A stretch of 33,546 nt of DNA from Yersinia ruckeri ATCC 29473 (GTDB lineage Bacteria; Pseudomonadota; Gammaproteobacteria; Enterobacterales; Enterobacteriaceae), in the NCBI RefSeq assembly GCF_000754815.1, contig NZ_KN150747.1, positions 1-33,546 of the forward strand. The letters are read 5' to 3'. Shown piece by piece: positions 7,411-15,439 of this stretch (position 1 is its first letter; every line of letters begins with the position of its first letter). The notes beneath the pieces are model-generated. The model had not been told where the DNA came from and searched no databases. It worked only from the letters and a program-made list of their open reading frames with translations. Both the position numbers and the translations under genes were made by a program.

Positions 7411-8029
7411 GGTTACCAATCTCAGAAAAATTCTTTAACAACGTCAATCCGGAGGAGTGACTCTTTTCAGGATGACACTGGATACCAAAAATGTTCTCTC
7501 TGCCAACGATACAGTCAAACTCGAATCCATATTCAGCTGTCGCGATAACGTCGCTTTTGTCCGCGCAGTCAAAGTAATATGAGTGCAAAAAATAGAACTT
7601 CGACTCAGAGATGAAATTGCTCGTCAAGGCAGAATCTGTACGCTGTTTTACATCGTTCCAGCCCATATGCGGCATTGGAAGATGCCGGCTCTGCGGATTA
7701 GACATAAAGCTGCGAACCTGGCCTGGAATCCAGTTGAGTCCGGCCATTGTTCCCTCTTCACTCCCGCTGGCAAGCATTTGCATGCCAACGCAAATGCCGA
7801 TAATGGGAATCTTATCAGCAAGCACTAATTGTTCGACGCTATCGCGTAAACCTGATTGATTAAACAGTGTCATCGCATGATCAAACGCACCGACGCCCGG
7901 CAGAATGAGATGGGTCACTCCCTGCAAAGCCTCCGGAGTCGAGACAGCCTCAGCAGGGATCCCTAATCGTTTAAAAACATTTAGAAAAGCCTGAATATTA
8001 CCTACACCATAATCAATAAGCTTGATCAC
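7403..8029 (-). CDS. wbuY: WbuY, HisH paralogue (class I glutamine amidotransferase)
   Basis: A 208-residue glutaminase subunit. It starts with GTG at 8029 in a GTGA overlap with the wbuX stop. The catalytic triad is intact: Cys80 in IIGICVGMQML, and His186 and Glu188 in FGIQCHPEKS. The N-terminal KLIDYGVGNIQAFLNVFKRLG is the usual HisH start. It should hydrolyse glutamine and pass ammonia through the barrel of WbuZ, as HisH does with HisF. Because WbuZ lacks a key HisF residue, the ammonia most likely serves WbuX amidation of an N-acetyl sugar and not imidazole-glycerol-phosphate synthesis. Confidence 0.93.
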   Translation of the reverse strand: MIKLIDYGVGNIQAFLNVFKRLGIPAEAVSTPEALQGVTHLILPGVGAFDHAMTLFNQSGLRDSVEQLVLADKIPIIGICVGMQMLASGSEEGTMAGLNWIPGQVRSFMSNPQSRHLPMPHMGWNDVKQRTDSALTSNFISESKFYFLHSYYFDCADKSDVIATAEYGFEFDCIVGRENIFGIQCHPEKSHSSGLTLLKNFSEIGNHA

Positions 8030-9159
8030 CGGAAGAACCTCTTTTCCATACCTAACTTACGTAAAATATTGGCTCCAAGACCAATGAGCCAACGTTTATT
8101 TTTATAATCTCGGTAGGTTTTCTTCGGCTGTTCGAATAGCTGCTGCAACTCTTCAACGGTGATACCTAACTTGTGAGCAACATATTCAAATTCCTGCTCT
8201 AGAAAATGCTCGCTCATCTCTGGCTGTGCCAGTCGCTCAAGCGCAGCCTCACGAGTCATCTGTCCAGTCAGAATAAGACTTGAGAAATGGGCTCGGCGCT
8301 TATGGAACCCAAAGCGTCGTGGGAGCCAGTAGTCTTCATAAAAACGTGTAAAGCGCGACTCATGATGTTTGTGCTGGAAACGTTGCCAACCGAATTTTTG
8401 CTCAAGCTCATCTTCCGCATCTTTTTTATTAAAAGGTACCAGATTAAGTGGATGGTGTACCTTCATCCCGAGTATTTTCTGGTAGTAAAGTTTGTACACC
8501 ATGATATCAGTCAGCGGAAAGGTTTCTAACTTTCTGGTACCAAACTGGTTATGGATATCGTTAAACAGTAGTTTGTCGATACCCAAATACCCGCCCCACT
8601 CTTCAGGTTCACGGCAGCATTCTGTAGAAAAATTAGAGCCGGTAATAACATGCTTGACATTATGCTCATGCGCAAATTTGTACAACGCGGAGAAAAAGGC
8701 TGCATCCTGCACCAAATCCTGATCCGGGATCCCGGCTTTCAGGAATGAAAGCTGCAAATCTTTCATCTCTTCCCAGTTAACCACTTCGGTATAAAGTTCA
8801 AGACCTAATCCTTCGATCAGTTTTTCAATATTGCCCACCGCCTGATCGGTATTCCAGCCTGCATCGACATGAAATAGCAATGGTCTCAAGCCCATTTTCT
8901 CTTTCGCAACATAGGCAGCATAAGAACTGTCAAGCCCGCCAGAGAGACCAATAATGCAGTCAAAATCTTTATTTTCGCCTTCTTTTTTGATCGTATCAGC
9001 AAGAGCCATCAGGGCTGCATCATCGACTTTCCAGTTAGGCTTAATATTAGATTCATAATTATGGCAATAGTCACAGCAACCATCAGAATCGAAATGTATA
9101 TTCGGATCTGACGTGTCCATTATGCAGTGGCTACAAATTTTATATTCAGTGGTAGTCAT
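8026..9159 (-). CDS. wbuX: WbuX, N-acetyl sugar amidotransferase (WbpG-like)
   Basis: A 377-residue ATP-PPase. It starts at ATG 9159 (14-nt overlap with the preceding gene). A probable zinc knuckle is formed by C9-x2-C12 and C29-x2-C32, followed by the PP-loop SGGLDSS at residues 73-79, which adenylates the substrate. HVDAGWNTDQA and ITGSNFSTECCREPEEW follow. The family is the N-acetyl sugar amidotransferases (WbpG/PseA type), which convert an N-acetyl into an N-acetimidoyl (acetamidino) group with ammonia from HisH/HisF-like partners. In this operon the expected product is the L-FucNAm form of FucNAc. The nonulosonic acid is an alternative substrate that sequence alone does not exclude. Confidence 0.93.
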   Translation of the reverse strand: MTTTEYKICSHCIMDTSDPNIHFDSDGCCDYCHNYESNIKPNWKVDDAALMALADTIKKEGENKDFDCIIGLSGGLDSSYAAYVAKEKMGLRPLLFHVDAGWNTDQAVGNIEKLIEGLGLELYTEVVNWEEMKDLQLSFLKAGIPDQDLVQDAAFFSALYKFAHEHNVKHVITGSNFSTECCREPEEWGGYLGIDKLLFNDIHNQFGTRKLETFPLTDIMVYKLYYQKILGMKVHHPLNLVPFNKKDAEDELEQKFGWQRFQHKHHESRFTRFYEDYWLPRRFGFHKRRAHFSSLILTGQMTREAALERLAQPEMSEHFLEQEFEYVAHKLGITVEELQQLFEQPKKTYRDYKNKRWLIGLGANILRKLGMEKRFFR

Positions 9160-10384
9160 GATGCCTCAGAGACTCTCTAATTTTACAAATAAAAGAAACA
9201 TAATCGAAAGAGTTAATTGCCTCATTCTCATGGATGAAAACTTTTACCCCAATCTCTTCATACATTAGAGCTAACGTAGAATGGTATGAGATTACATATT
9301 TGACACTTGGAAAAGTTTTTACATCATTAATAAAATGCCAACCAACACCGATTATCTTCCCCGAAGATTGCGCTTTAGGATGAGGTTTATAATACACCTC
9401 AAGGTTTTCCTCAGATAAAGAATTATAAATGGCAATATGTAAATTTTCATATAGAGGGTGACCAATAAATAGAATATCTCCTGTAAGACTAGCTGAGAGA
9501 GTAAACCTTGGCTTAATATAGTAAATACACACAGGTTTATTCTCTGGTGCTACAATGTTTTTAAGTATCAAAGATGCTTCAATATCATCATAAACAACCA
9601 GCTGTCTGACTGCTGTCAACTTGTTTGTCACATAATAGTGCTGATTGCTTTTGGCTGTAATCCCTTTAATTGAACCATGCTGTACAAACTGATAATTAAT
9701 CGATTTTTTCTCGCAGAACTCATTTACCATTACGGCCCATCTATCAAAATGTGCAGTACATGTCAGCGTACCAACGTTTAACTTTTCTAAAGCCAGGCTG
9801 GTAAGTAGGCAATCAGGCATAGTGTACACCTGCAGTTTGCTTATAACTGCATATCTATAGAGTACATAAACGCAGACAAAAAAACTGAATAAGATATCTT
9901 TTAAAGAAACAATCGATTCAACATCGATGTATAGATCCTGCTCAGAAAAAACTCGTTCACATTCTTTTTTGTATTTAGGAGGGATCAGCCATACCAGTGG
10001 TGTGTGTTTTTTCGTCGCTTCCTTAATATATTCAGCTGTGTTATTTTCCAAAAAAACAACAACATTCTTCTTTTCAAGAGTATCATCTACAAACTTTCTG
10101 CCACATAATTTATTACACAAATACATCACATGCTTTGTCAGAAAATATAAAACCCCAGCACCTAAGAACCATACTATTACTAGAGTATAATATCCCAGTA
10201 GAAATGTAAGCTTCCTTTTTTCCCAGTAGACAATCCATCGTGAAACTCTAGGTATGTTAGGAAAAAAATTTGTTCCTCTGTATTCAACTGGTGTGAGGCA
10301 CATATCGATATCTGATTCATTACAAATGCATTTTAGACATAAATCTATATATCGTTTCAACATCCTAATAACACTCACTTTCAT
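9146..10384 (-). CDS. Putative glycosyltransferase, candidate nonulosonate transferase
   Basis: A 412-residue protein I do not recognise by name. It starts at ATG 10384, one base after the wzy stop (Met8 is a possible alternative). Residues ~61-82 form a strong hydrophobic stretch and 164-178 a second. The C-terminal half looks GT-B-like: FVQHGSIKG (HG at 236-237), GDILFIGHPLYEN (HP 309-310), VYYKPHPKA (HP 335-336) and SYHSTLALMYEEIG (Ser-Thr 369-370). HP followed by a Ser/Ser-Thr motif is how several bacterial CMP-sialate transferase families bind CMP-sugar. As the only other transferase in the operon, it is the best candidate to add the legionaminic-type sugar. Base composition is AT-rich like wzx and wzy. 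Confidence 0.7.
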   Translation of the reverse strand: MKVSVIRMLKRYIDLCLKCICNESDIDMCLTPVEYRGTNFFPNIPRVSRWIVYWEKRKLTFLLGYYTLVIVWFLGAGVLYFLTKHVMYLCNKLCGRKFVDDTLEKKNVVVFLENNTAEYIKEATKKHTPLVWLIPPKYKKECERVFSEQDLYIDVESIVSLKDILFSFFVCVYVLYRYAVISKLQVYTMPDCLLTSLALEKLNVGTLTCTAHFDRWAVMVNEFCEKKSINYQFVQHGSIKGITAKSNQHYYVTNKLTAVRQLVVYDDIEASLILKNIVAPENKPVCIYYIKPRFTLSASLTGDILFIGHPLYENLHIAIYNSLSEENLEVYYKPHPKAQSSGKIIGVGWHFINDVKTFPSVKYVISYHSTLALMYEEIGVKVFIHENEAINSFDYVSFICKIRESLRHHDYH

Positions 10385-10385
10385 T

Positions 10386-11660
10386 TTATGTGAATTTATA
10401 TTTTCTTAACACAAAGAACATCACTACAATATAGGGATACATATAGAAATCAGTATGATTATAAATGCTACCGCGCAGATGTGAAATCATAAGCAACGTC
10501 ATTAAAATTGCTGCAAACCATGCTCCCAAATGTTGCTTGGTATGCGCTGATGAATATATTCTTGCAAGAATAAAGAAGAAAAAGGCCAACACTGGAATCC
10601 CCAGATAAAAATAAAAGTTAAGGTACATATCGGTTTCAACAGGAAACTGAATGGTTGCTCTTATTTTCCACGCACTGGGATCATAGATCGAAGTCAACCA
10701 CTGGCTCATATCATAAAATACAACGCCGTAATCATTTCCTAATGGGGTAAGAAATTTATTAAACGGCATAAAAAATGTTTCATTGAACCCTGGTGAAAAT
10801 TCATTCAGGGATAACGCTAAATTATCAAGCGTATCGAAGTAATTCAACGTATAGGGAACTAGGTCGCGCCAAGTCATCCAGGATATATTCCGGAAATAGA
10901 GCCCAAGAAATAGCACTCCGAGAAGTACTATTCCCAACATCAAAGAGCCTTTGCTATAAAAACGTAAATCTTTTAACCATGGAAGCAGCGATGTAATCAA
11001 TAAAAGCGCAATTTGAAATTTACTGCCATGCACTGGAGACGTCAGTAACAACCATAATATAAATAAATACAGGATTTTTTTTTGACGGGTGACGAATGCA
11101 TAATAGCCGCAGAGTGCAGCTAATGCTAATGATGAAAAGTGACTACCAACAACATATAAACCTGAACCACTACGATTCAGAAACGCATCACCGGGAGAAT
11201 GAATCCATTTATCTATTCCTCCGGAGTTTAGTACGATCAGCACAACAAATAAGGTCGATAGTGAAAAAAGAGCAGCTAGCGTTTTTTTGGATGGTATCAG
11301 AACATTTTCACCGCTAATAGTAGAAACTGAAAAGCGTTGGGGATTTTTATTATCGTAAAGAAATATTACGCCAATACCTAACCCTATCGAAACCAAAACA
11401 AATGAGTAAGCATAATATAAATCACTGTTAACATCAGCATAACGCTGAGCAAAAAGTGGTGCCAACAGGAACCATAAACCATAGTAAACATAAAGAATTG
11501 TGAGTGGTGATATTACATATTTAGGTGGAAATAATATAAGCAATATAATATAAAATACATAAAAAAATATAGCAGTTGATACTCCGGCAACATAAGCTGT
11601 AGCAATTGAAAGAATACCAAACATAGCAATGACTATTAAAATGACAAACCGATAAACCAC
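10386..11660 (-). CDS. wzy: Wzy-type O-antigen polymerase
   Basis: An integral inner-membrane protein with roughly ten to twelve hydrophobic segments. A long hydrophilic loop of some 85 residues in the second half (from about YFRNISWMTW to FPVETDMYLNFYFYLG) is the usual Wzy layout, with the loop in the periplasm. Wzy joins flipped repeat units at the periplasmic face. I prefer GTG 11660: it follows a perfect AGGAGG (spacing 4) and makes the protein start in its first membrane segment. ATG 11717 would add 19 residues of non-hydrophobic text with a poor ribosome site. Assignment rests on topology and the position after wzx. Sequence identity among Wzy proteins is very low. Confidence 0.85.
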   Translation of the reverse strand: MVYRFVILIVIAMFGILSIATAYVAGVSTAIFFYVFYIILLILFPPKYVISPLTILYVYYGLWFLLAPLFAQRYADVNSDLYYAYSFVLVSIGLGIGVIFLYDNKNPQRFSVSTISGENVLIPSKKTLAALFSLSTLFVVLIVLNSGGIDKWIHSPGDAFLNRSGSGLYVVGSHFSSLALAALCGYYAFVTRQKKILYLFILWLLLTSPVHGSKFQIALLLITSLLPWLKDLRFYSKGSLMLGIVLLGVLFLGLYFRNISWMTWRDLVPYTLNYFDTLDNLALSLNEFSPGFNETFFMPFNKFLTPLGNDYGVVFYDMSQWLTSIYDPSAWKIRATIQFPVETDMYLNFYFYLGIPVLAFFFFILARIYSSAHTKQHLGAWFAAILMTLLMISHLRGSIYNHTDFYMYPYIVVMFFVLRKYKFT

Positions 11661-11744
11661 ACATCCTCCTGAGCGATATTTAACAGTACAAATAGTCACT
11701 GACACTTTAATTATCATATCAAAAACTTTTCACACACTTTTCAC

Positions 11745-12983
11745 TCAAATTACTTTTCTTTTATTAAACAACGCTATGCTTTTCCACACGAGCAAAATAA
11801 CAAAACTTAATAACATACCAATTGGTACCATATATAACGTCCCTGATATTATCGATACACCTATCGCTCCGACAAAAATAACCAATGCTACAATCTGACT
11901 TTTAATGATCACAGGATCATGTCGTAATGCATATAAACCGAGATGCGGAATAAGACTTAAGCAATATATAAATGTCGAAGTTATCAAAAGTATAAATAGG
12001 GAATACCACTTATCATAAAGTGGATTATCCAGCCAATGAAGTACAATCAGGCTTGAAAGCCAACAACAGACACACAGAAACACATTCATGGAAAACATTT
12101 TAAGTGCAAACCGTCTGAATGCAGTCCAGAATTCTTTATGTTTTTTTTCAGCAGCCAGTTTACTTAGTTCCGGGAAAGCAAAAGAAATAACAATCGTATC
12201 GAGAAATGATTGAATCGCCGATACCATACCCGCAAAAAATACATAAGCACCCAGCACATCCAAACCACCAATATCTTTAATAGCAAAGCGGTCAAAGGTG
12301 AAGATACCGCGCATTGCCAGCGATGCTGTCAGCATCGGCAACGATAGTTTCAATCCTTGCTTAATCCATTGCCAGCTGATTCCCTGTCCTTTATGCCCAC
12401 GAGTAAACTGAACAATGTAAACACCGCCGACGATACACGCTACGGCTGAAGCCAGCAGCCATACAATTAAAACGGTATACACATTCCGCAGCGAAGGCAT
12501 TAGAAGCATAATGCCAACGACAACCCAACACCATATTCCCTGGCGAAGGAACAGAACAATGCTTGCTAAAAAATGATTCTGCTCTGTAATTAATATCCGG
12601 TTAATCTCTTGCGATATACACTCGACTATCAGCAATGAGATAAACCAAAATTCAGTCCCCGCAGGTAAAATGCCTAAATGGTATAGAAGGTATAATAAGG
12701 GAAGAAACAAAATGTATACCGAAACCGTCAGGACGACCTGATTTTTCAGCATCCATCCCCACTGTTCTCGCGGATAAGCAATCATTTCACGGGTACTGTA
12801 AGTGTAAAACTCAAATCCAACGATAAACATCGCATAGCCTATCGCAGCACTCAGCAATCCATACAGGCCAACATCGCCTTCTGGAATCAACTTTGCAAGC
12901 ATAATCACTAGTGCAAACTTACTGAACAGCGTGCTAGCTCGCAACAGGACAGAAAAATGATGAACGAATTTCTTATTTTTCAT
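11745..12983 (-). CDS. wzx: Wzx-type O-antigen flippase (MATE/MOP superfamily)
   Basis: A 412-residue protein with about twelve hydrophobic segments spread along its length, as in the polysaccharide-transport branch of the MOP exporters. The text FSKFALVIMLAKLIPEGDVGLYGLLSA near the N-terminus resembles the first helices of Wzx proteins. It should flip undecaprenyl-PP-linked repeat units across the inner membrane. I use ATG 12983. The longer frame begins at TTG 13001 and lacks support. No strong Shine-Dalgarno is visible before 12983, so the start is uncertain. AT-rich composition and rare codons mark the wzx-wzy-transferase block as the serotype-specific core. Confidence 0.88.
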   Translation of the reverse strand: MKNKKFVHHFSVLLRASTLFSKFALVIMLAKLIPEGDVGLYGLLSAAIGYAMFIVGFEFYTYSTREMIAYPREQWGWMLKNQVVLTVSVYILFLPLLYLLYHLGILPAGTEFWFISLLIVECISQEINRILITEQNHFLASIVLFLRQGIWCWVVVGIMLLMPSLRNVYTVLIVWLLASAVACIVGGVYIVQFTRGHKGQGISWQWIKQGLKLSLPMLTASLAMRGIFTFDRFAIKDIGGLDVLGAYVFFAGMVSAIQSFLDTIVISFAFPELSKLAAEKKHKEFWTAFRRFALKMFSMNVFLCVCCWLSSLIVLHWLDNPLYDKWYSLFILLITSTFIYCLSLIPHLGLYALRHDPVIIKSQIVALVIFVGAIGVSIISGTLYMVPIGMLLSFVILLVWKSIALFNKRKVI

Positions 12984-13009
12984 ACAGAAAGGATATGCCA
13001 AATCATTAC

Positions 13010-13774
13010 TTATAAAGAAAAACCGTCATCGACGACGATATTCTGTCCAGTGACATATTTAGCACGATCAGATAGCAAGAAGAGAATCGAACCGATAATC
13101 TCTGAGACAGGTAGCATACCTGCACCATTAGTATGTCTTTTATACGCCTCGCAGAACACCTCCGGTTGATTATCGAAAATCCCTCCAGGGCTAACCGAAT
13201 TAATGCGAAAGCGGCTATCGCTAACGTAGGCGATAACATACTTGTTTAAATGGAGAAGTGCAGACTTGATAGCAGCATACTCCACAGGCATAGTCATCGG
13301 CGTATTTTCGTAGATTTCAAACTTCGGCGCATTGACTCCATATATGGAAGAGATATTAACAACCGAGAGTGATGTCTGATGCTTTCTGAACCAGTCCGCA
13401 CATTGCTGAGTAAACAGAAATGAACTTCCTAAATGCAAAGCCAGATTTTCGTTAAAGCTTGACATAGTGACATCAAAAAAATGTGCACCATACTTCTTAT
13501 TTCTGGGGTAGGTTGCATTTACCGCGCCATCAATATGCTCCAAGCCTGCAAAAAAATCTTTTACCGCGAGTTCATCTGTCACATCAAGAGAACGATAGTC
13601 AAGCGCGCTATTATTCTGAGAATTAACGCCCAAGCCTTCAAGCTTTGATTTGGTTTGCTCCAAGTTTGAATCGACGGCGATCACCGTAGCATTTTGTATA
13701 AGACATTCCAGCACTAAGCGAGAGCCAAGCAGACCACCTGCGCCCATAATCAATATTTTTTTATTATTTAACAT
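13010..13774 (-). CDS. ptmA: PtmA-like SDR oxidoreductase (legionaminic acid pathway)
   Basis: A 254-residue classical short-chain dehydrogenase. It has GAGGLLG (residues 11-17) for cofactor binding, the catalytic Ser in VVNISSIYG (142/143) and Tyr166-x3-Lys170 in EYAAIK. The C-terminal text INSVSPGGIFDNQPEVF and TGQNIVVDDGFSL is standard for the family. In Campylobacter jejuni the SDR PtmA belongs to the legionaminic acid gene set and acts early, with PtmF and PtmE, in providing the GDP-linked amino-sugar precursor. An alternative is a stereochemical adjustment of the nonulosonate such as C8 epimerisation. It starts 12 bases after legF. SDR assignment is firm; the PtmA role comes from neighbours. 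Confidence 0.85.
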   Translation of the reverse strand: MLNNKKILIMGAGGLLGSRLVLECLIQNATVIAVDSNLEQTKSKLEGLGVNSQNNSALDYRSLDVTDELAVKDFFAGLEHIDGAVNATYPRNKKYGAHFFDVTMSSFNENLALHLGSSFLFTQQCADWFRKHQTSLSVVNISSIYGVNAPKFEIYENTPMTMPVEYAAIKSALLHLNKYVIAYVSDSRFRINSVSPGGIFDNQPEVFCEAYKRHTNGAGMLPVSEIIGSILFLLSDRAKYVTGQNIVVDDGFSL

Positions 13775-13786
13775 ATGACATCGCTA

Positions 13787-14473
13787 TTAGTGAGAGTTAA
13801 GCAAGACTTCGGCCATATAAAAATCGTAGATATCATCAATATCAACAGCCCGCTCTTTAGGGACAACAATTGAGGTTACTTTTCCTGAAAACAAGCCATA
13901 GCTTTCATTAATAAACTGCGGAGAAGCGACATAGACGACTGTCGTGATATCAAATACCTCCGGGGCATCCTGTCGGCGAACCACATTTTCTGAAGGCTTG
14001 ATGACCAACTCAGCTAAGCCTGTAGAGTCCATTTTAACCATATTAAAATAGGGACTTCTGCCCGAAGGTGTCACCGAAATACAGATGTCGGCAATGACCT
14101 CACTCCGCTTGCAAATCGCATCCTCAACATCTTTAACCGCCCGTAGCGGGCTGGTGGCGGGGAGGCTAACAAAATTGTCAAAATCTCCGTAGCGCTCATT
14201 CACCCACTTGATAGCATGTCGCCATGCCAACCACTCTGGGCTGGTGTCACCTGCTAGATCTTCAGGTCTATCGATAACGATAGCGCCAGCATCAAGCGCA
14301 GCCTGCTTAATATTTTTGTCGTCGGTAGAGACAAATACTTCAGAAATTAATGAGCACGCTTTTGCTGTTTCAATTGAGTAATGCAATAGCGGTTTGCCCG
14401 CCAGCGCCATAATATTCTTGCCCGGTAACCCCTTAGAACCACCACGAGCAAAGATGAAAGCAAAGTTTTTCAT
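13787..14473 (-). CDS. legF: LegF-like CMP-nonulosonate (CMP-legionaminate) synthetase
   Basis: A cytidylyltransferase of the NeuA/KdsB type, 228 residues. ATG 14473 gives the expected start MKNFAFIFARGGSKGLPGKN, with the CTP-binding RGGSKGLPGKN at residues 10-20, and lies one base after the ptmF stop. A longer reading from 14503 adds ten residues overlapping ptmF. Further signatures are VSTDDKNIKQ, FVSLPATSPLR and the C-terminal VDIDDIYDFYMAE. It activates the nonulosonic acid made by LegI with CTP. Together with legI-legG-legC-legB it identifies a CMP-legionaminic-type donor. LegF and NeuA are not separable from motif reading alone. Confidence 0.92.
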   Translation of the reverse strand: MKNFAFIFARGGSKGLPGKNIMALAGKPLLHYSIETAKACSLISEVFVSTDDKNIKQAALDAGAIVIDRPEDLAGDTSPEWLAWRHAIKWVNERYGDFDNFVSLPATSPLRAVKDVEDAICKRSEVIADICISVTPSGRSPYFNMVKMDSTGLAELVIKPSENVVRRQDAPEVFDITTVVYVASPQFINESYGLFSGKVTSIVVPKERAVDIDDIYDFYMAEVLLNSH

Positions 14474-14474
14474 A

Positions 14475-15437
14475 TTAGATAGCAACGCTTTTAATGTTCT
14501 CAATTAGTCCAATTGTAGCAACCGCATCATCCACAAGAATACATTGGTGTGGCCGTTCCGCGATGTACTGAGTAAAATCCCTAAGCATATCCAGATACAT
14601 CCCATTTTTATCGTAGGCAGCGTCGCTGTATAGTATCTCAGTACCTTCAGCCGTATGTAGTAGCACTTGATTGAGTATCAAATCCCACTCAATTCGCCCT
14701 TTTGTCCCAATAAAATCGCAGTGTCGATGGACTTTACGCTGTAAAAAATCCAAATGAATATGGACAACGGCCTGCTGGTTTGTCATCGCAACGACATCGA
14801 CAAGATCCTCAACCTCAATGTCCAGCGTGCCGGAATTGCGGATAATTGCATTATGTACCTGCAACTCTCCCAGCATCCATCTCGCATAATCGAATTCATG
14901 GCTGAGTTCCAGTAATGCCCCGCCACCCAAAAGCTTGCTTGCCGAGACGCTGTCTCTATAATCTTTTGTGGTCCGCCAGTCAGGTAAATACTGACCAATA
15001 GAAATACGGGCATTTAATAATTGGCCTGCAAGTTCTTCTGCCAAGGCCTGCTGTGTTACCCGAGCAGACGGCAGATAGCGCAGACAATAGCCAACGGCAA
15101 GAGGAGTTTTATACTTTCTGCTGGCCTCGAGCAAACATTGAGCATCTTCCAATGAACCAACGATCGGCTTTTCGATTAAGACCGGTATGTTCGCCGCGAT
15201 AAAAGGGATCGCATGTTCAGCATGCTTGGTTGCCGGTGAAGCAATAATAGCCATATCAACAAGACCGATCAGTTGCTCAATCGAGTTGGCTATCTCATCA
15301 CAGTCACTGACAGAACCTGTAATGTTTCTTCCTGAAGCTGAGAGGGCATAGACCTTCGCCTGTGGAAATAGAATCTTCAGATTTCGTCTATGCCTGGTGG
15401 CAATATTTCCAAGTCCGACAACCGCAATATTCTTCAT
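14475..15437 (-). CDS. ptmF: PtmF-like Gfo/Idh/MocA oxidoreductase
   Basis: A 320-residue NAD(P)-dependent oxidoreductase. The N-terminal Rossmann text is NIAVVGLGNIATRHRRNLK, followed by MAIIASPATKHAEHAIPF and the EKP motif in PVLIEKPIVGS, all diagnostic of the Gfo/Idh/MocA fold. A C-terminal domain follows (GGGALLELSHEFDYARWMLGE). It is placed between ptmE and legF as in Campylobacter-like legionaminic acid loci, where PtmF works with PtmA on the route to the GDP-linked glucosamine precursor. ATG 15437 starts two bases after the ptmE stop. The exact reaction is not proven for these homologues. Confidence 0.86.
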   Translation of the reverse strand: MKNIAVVGLGNIATRHRRNLKILFPQAKVYALSASGRNITGSVSDCDEIANSIEQLIGLVDMAIIASPATKHAEHAIPFIAANIPVLIEKPIVGSLEDAQCLLEASRKYKTPLAVGYCLRYLPSARVTQQALAEELAGQLLNARISIGQYLPDWRTTKDYRDSVSASKLLGGGALLELSHEFDYARWMLGELQVHNAIIRNSGTLDIEVEDLVDVVAMTNQQAVVHIHLDFLQRKVHRHCDFIGTKGRIEWDLILNQVLLHTAEGTEILYSDAAYDKNGMYLDMLRDFTQYIAERPHQCILVDDAVATIGLIENIKSVAI

Positions 15438-15439
15438 GA

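Noticed and set aside
6616-8029. hisH and hisF as part of a histidine operon
   Set aside because: No other his gene is present, HisF has lost Asp11, and they sit next to a sugar amidotransferase in an O-antigen operon.
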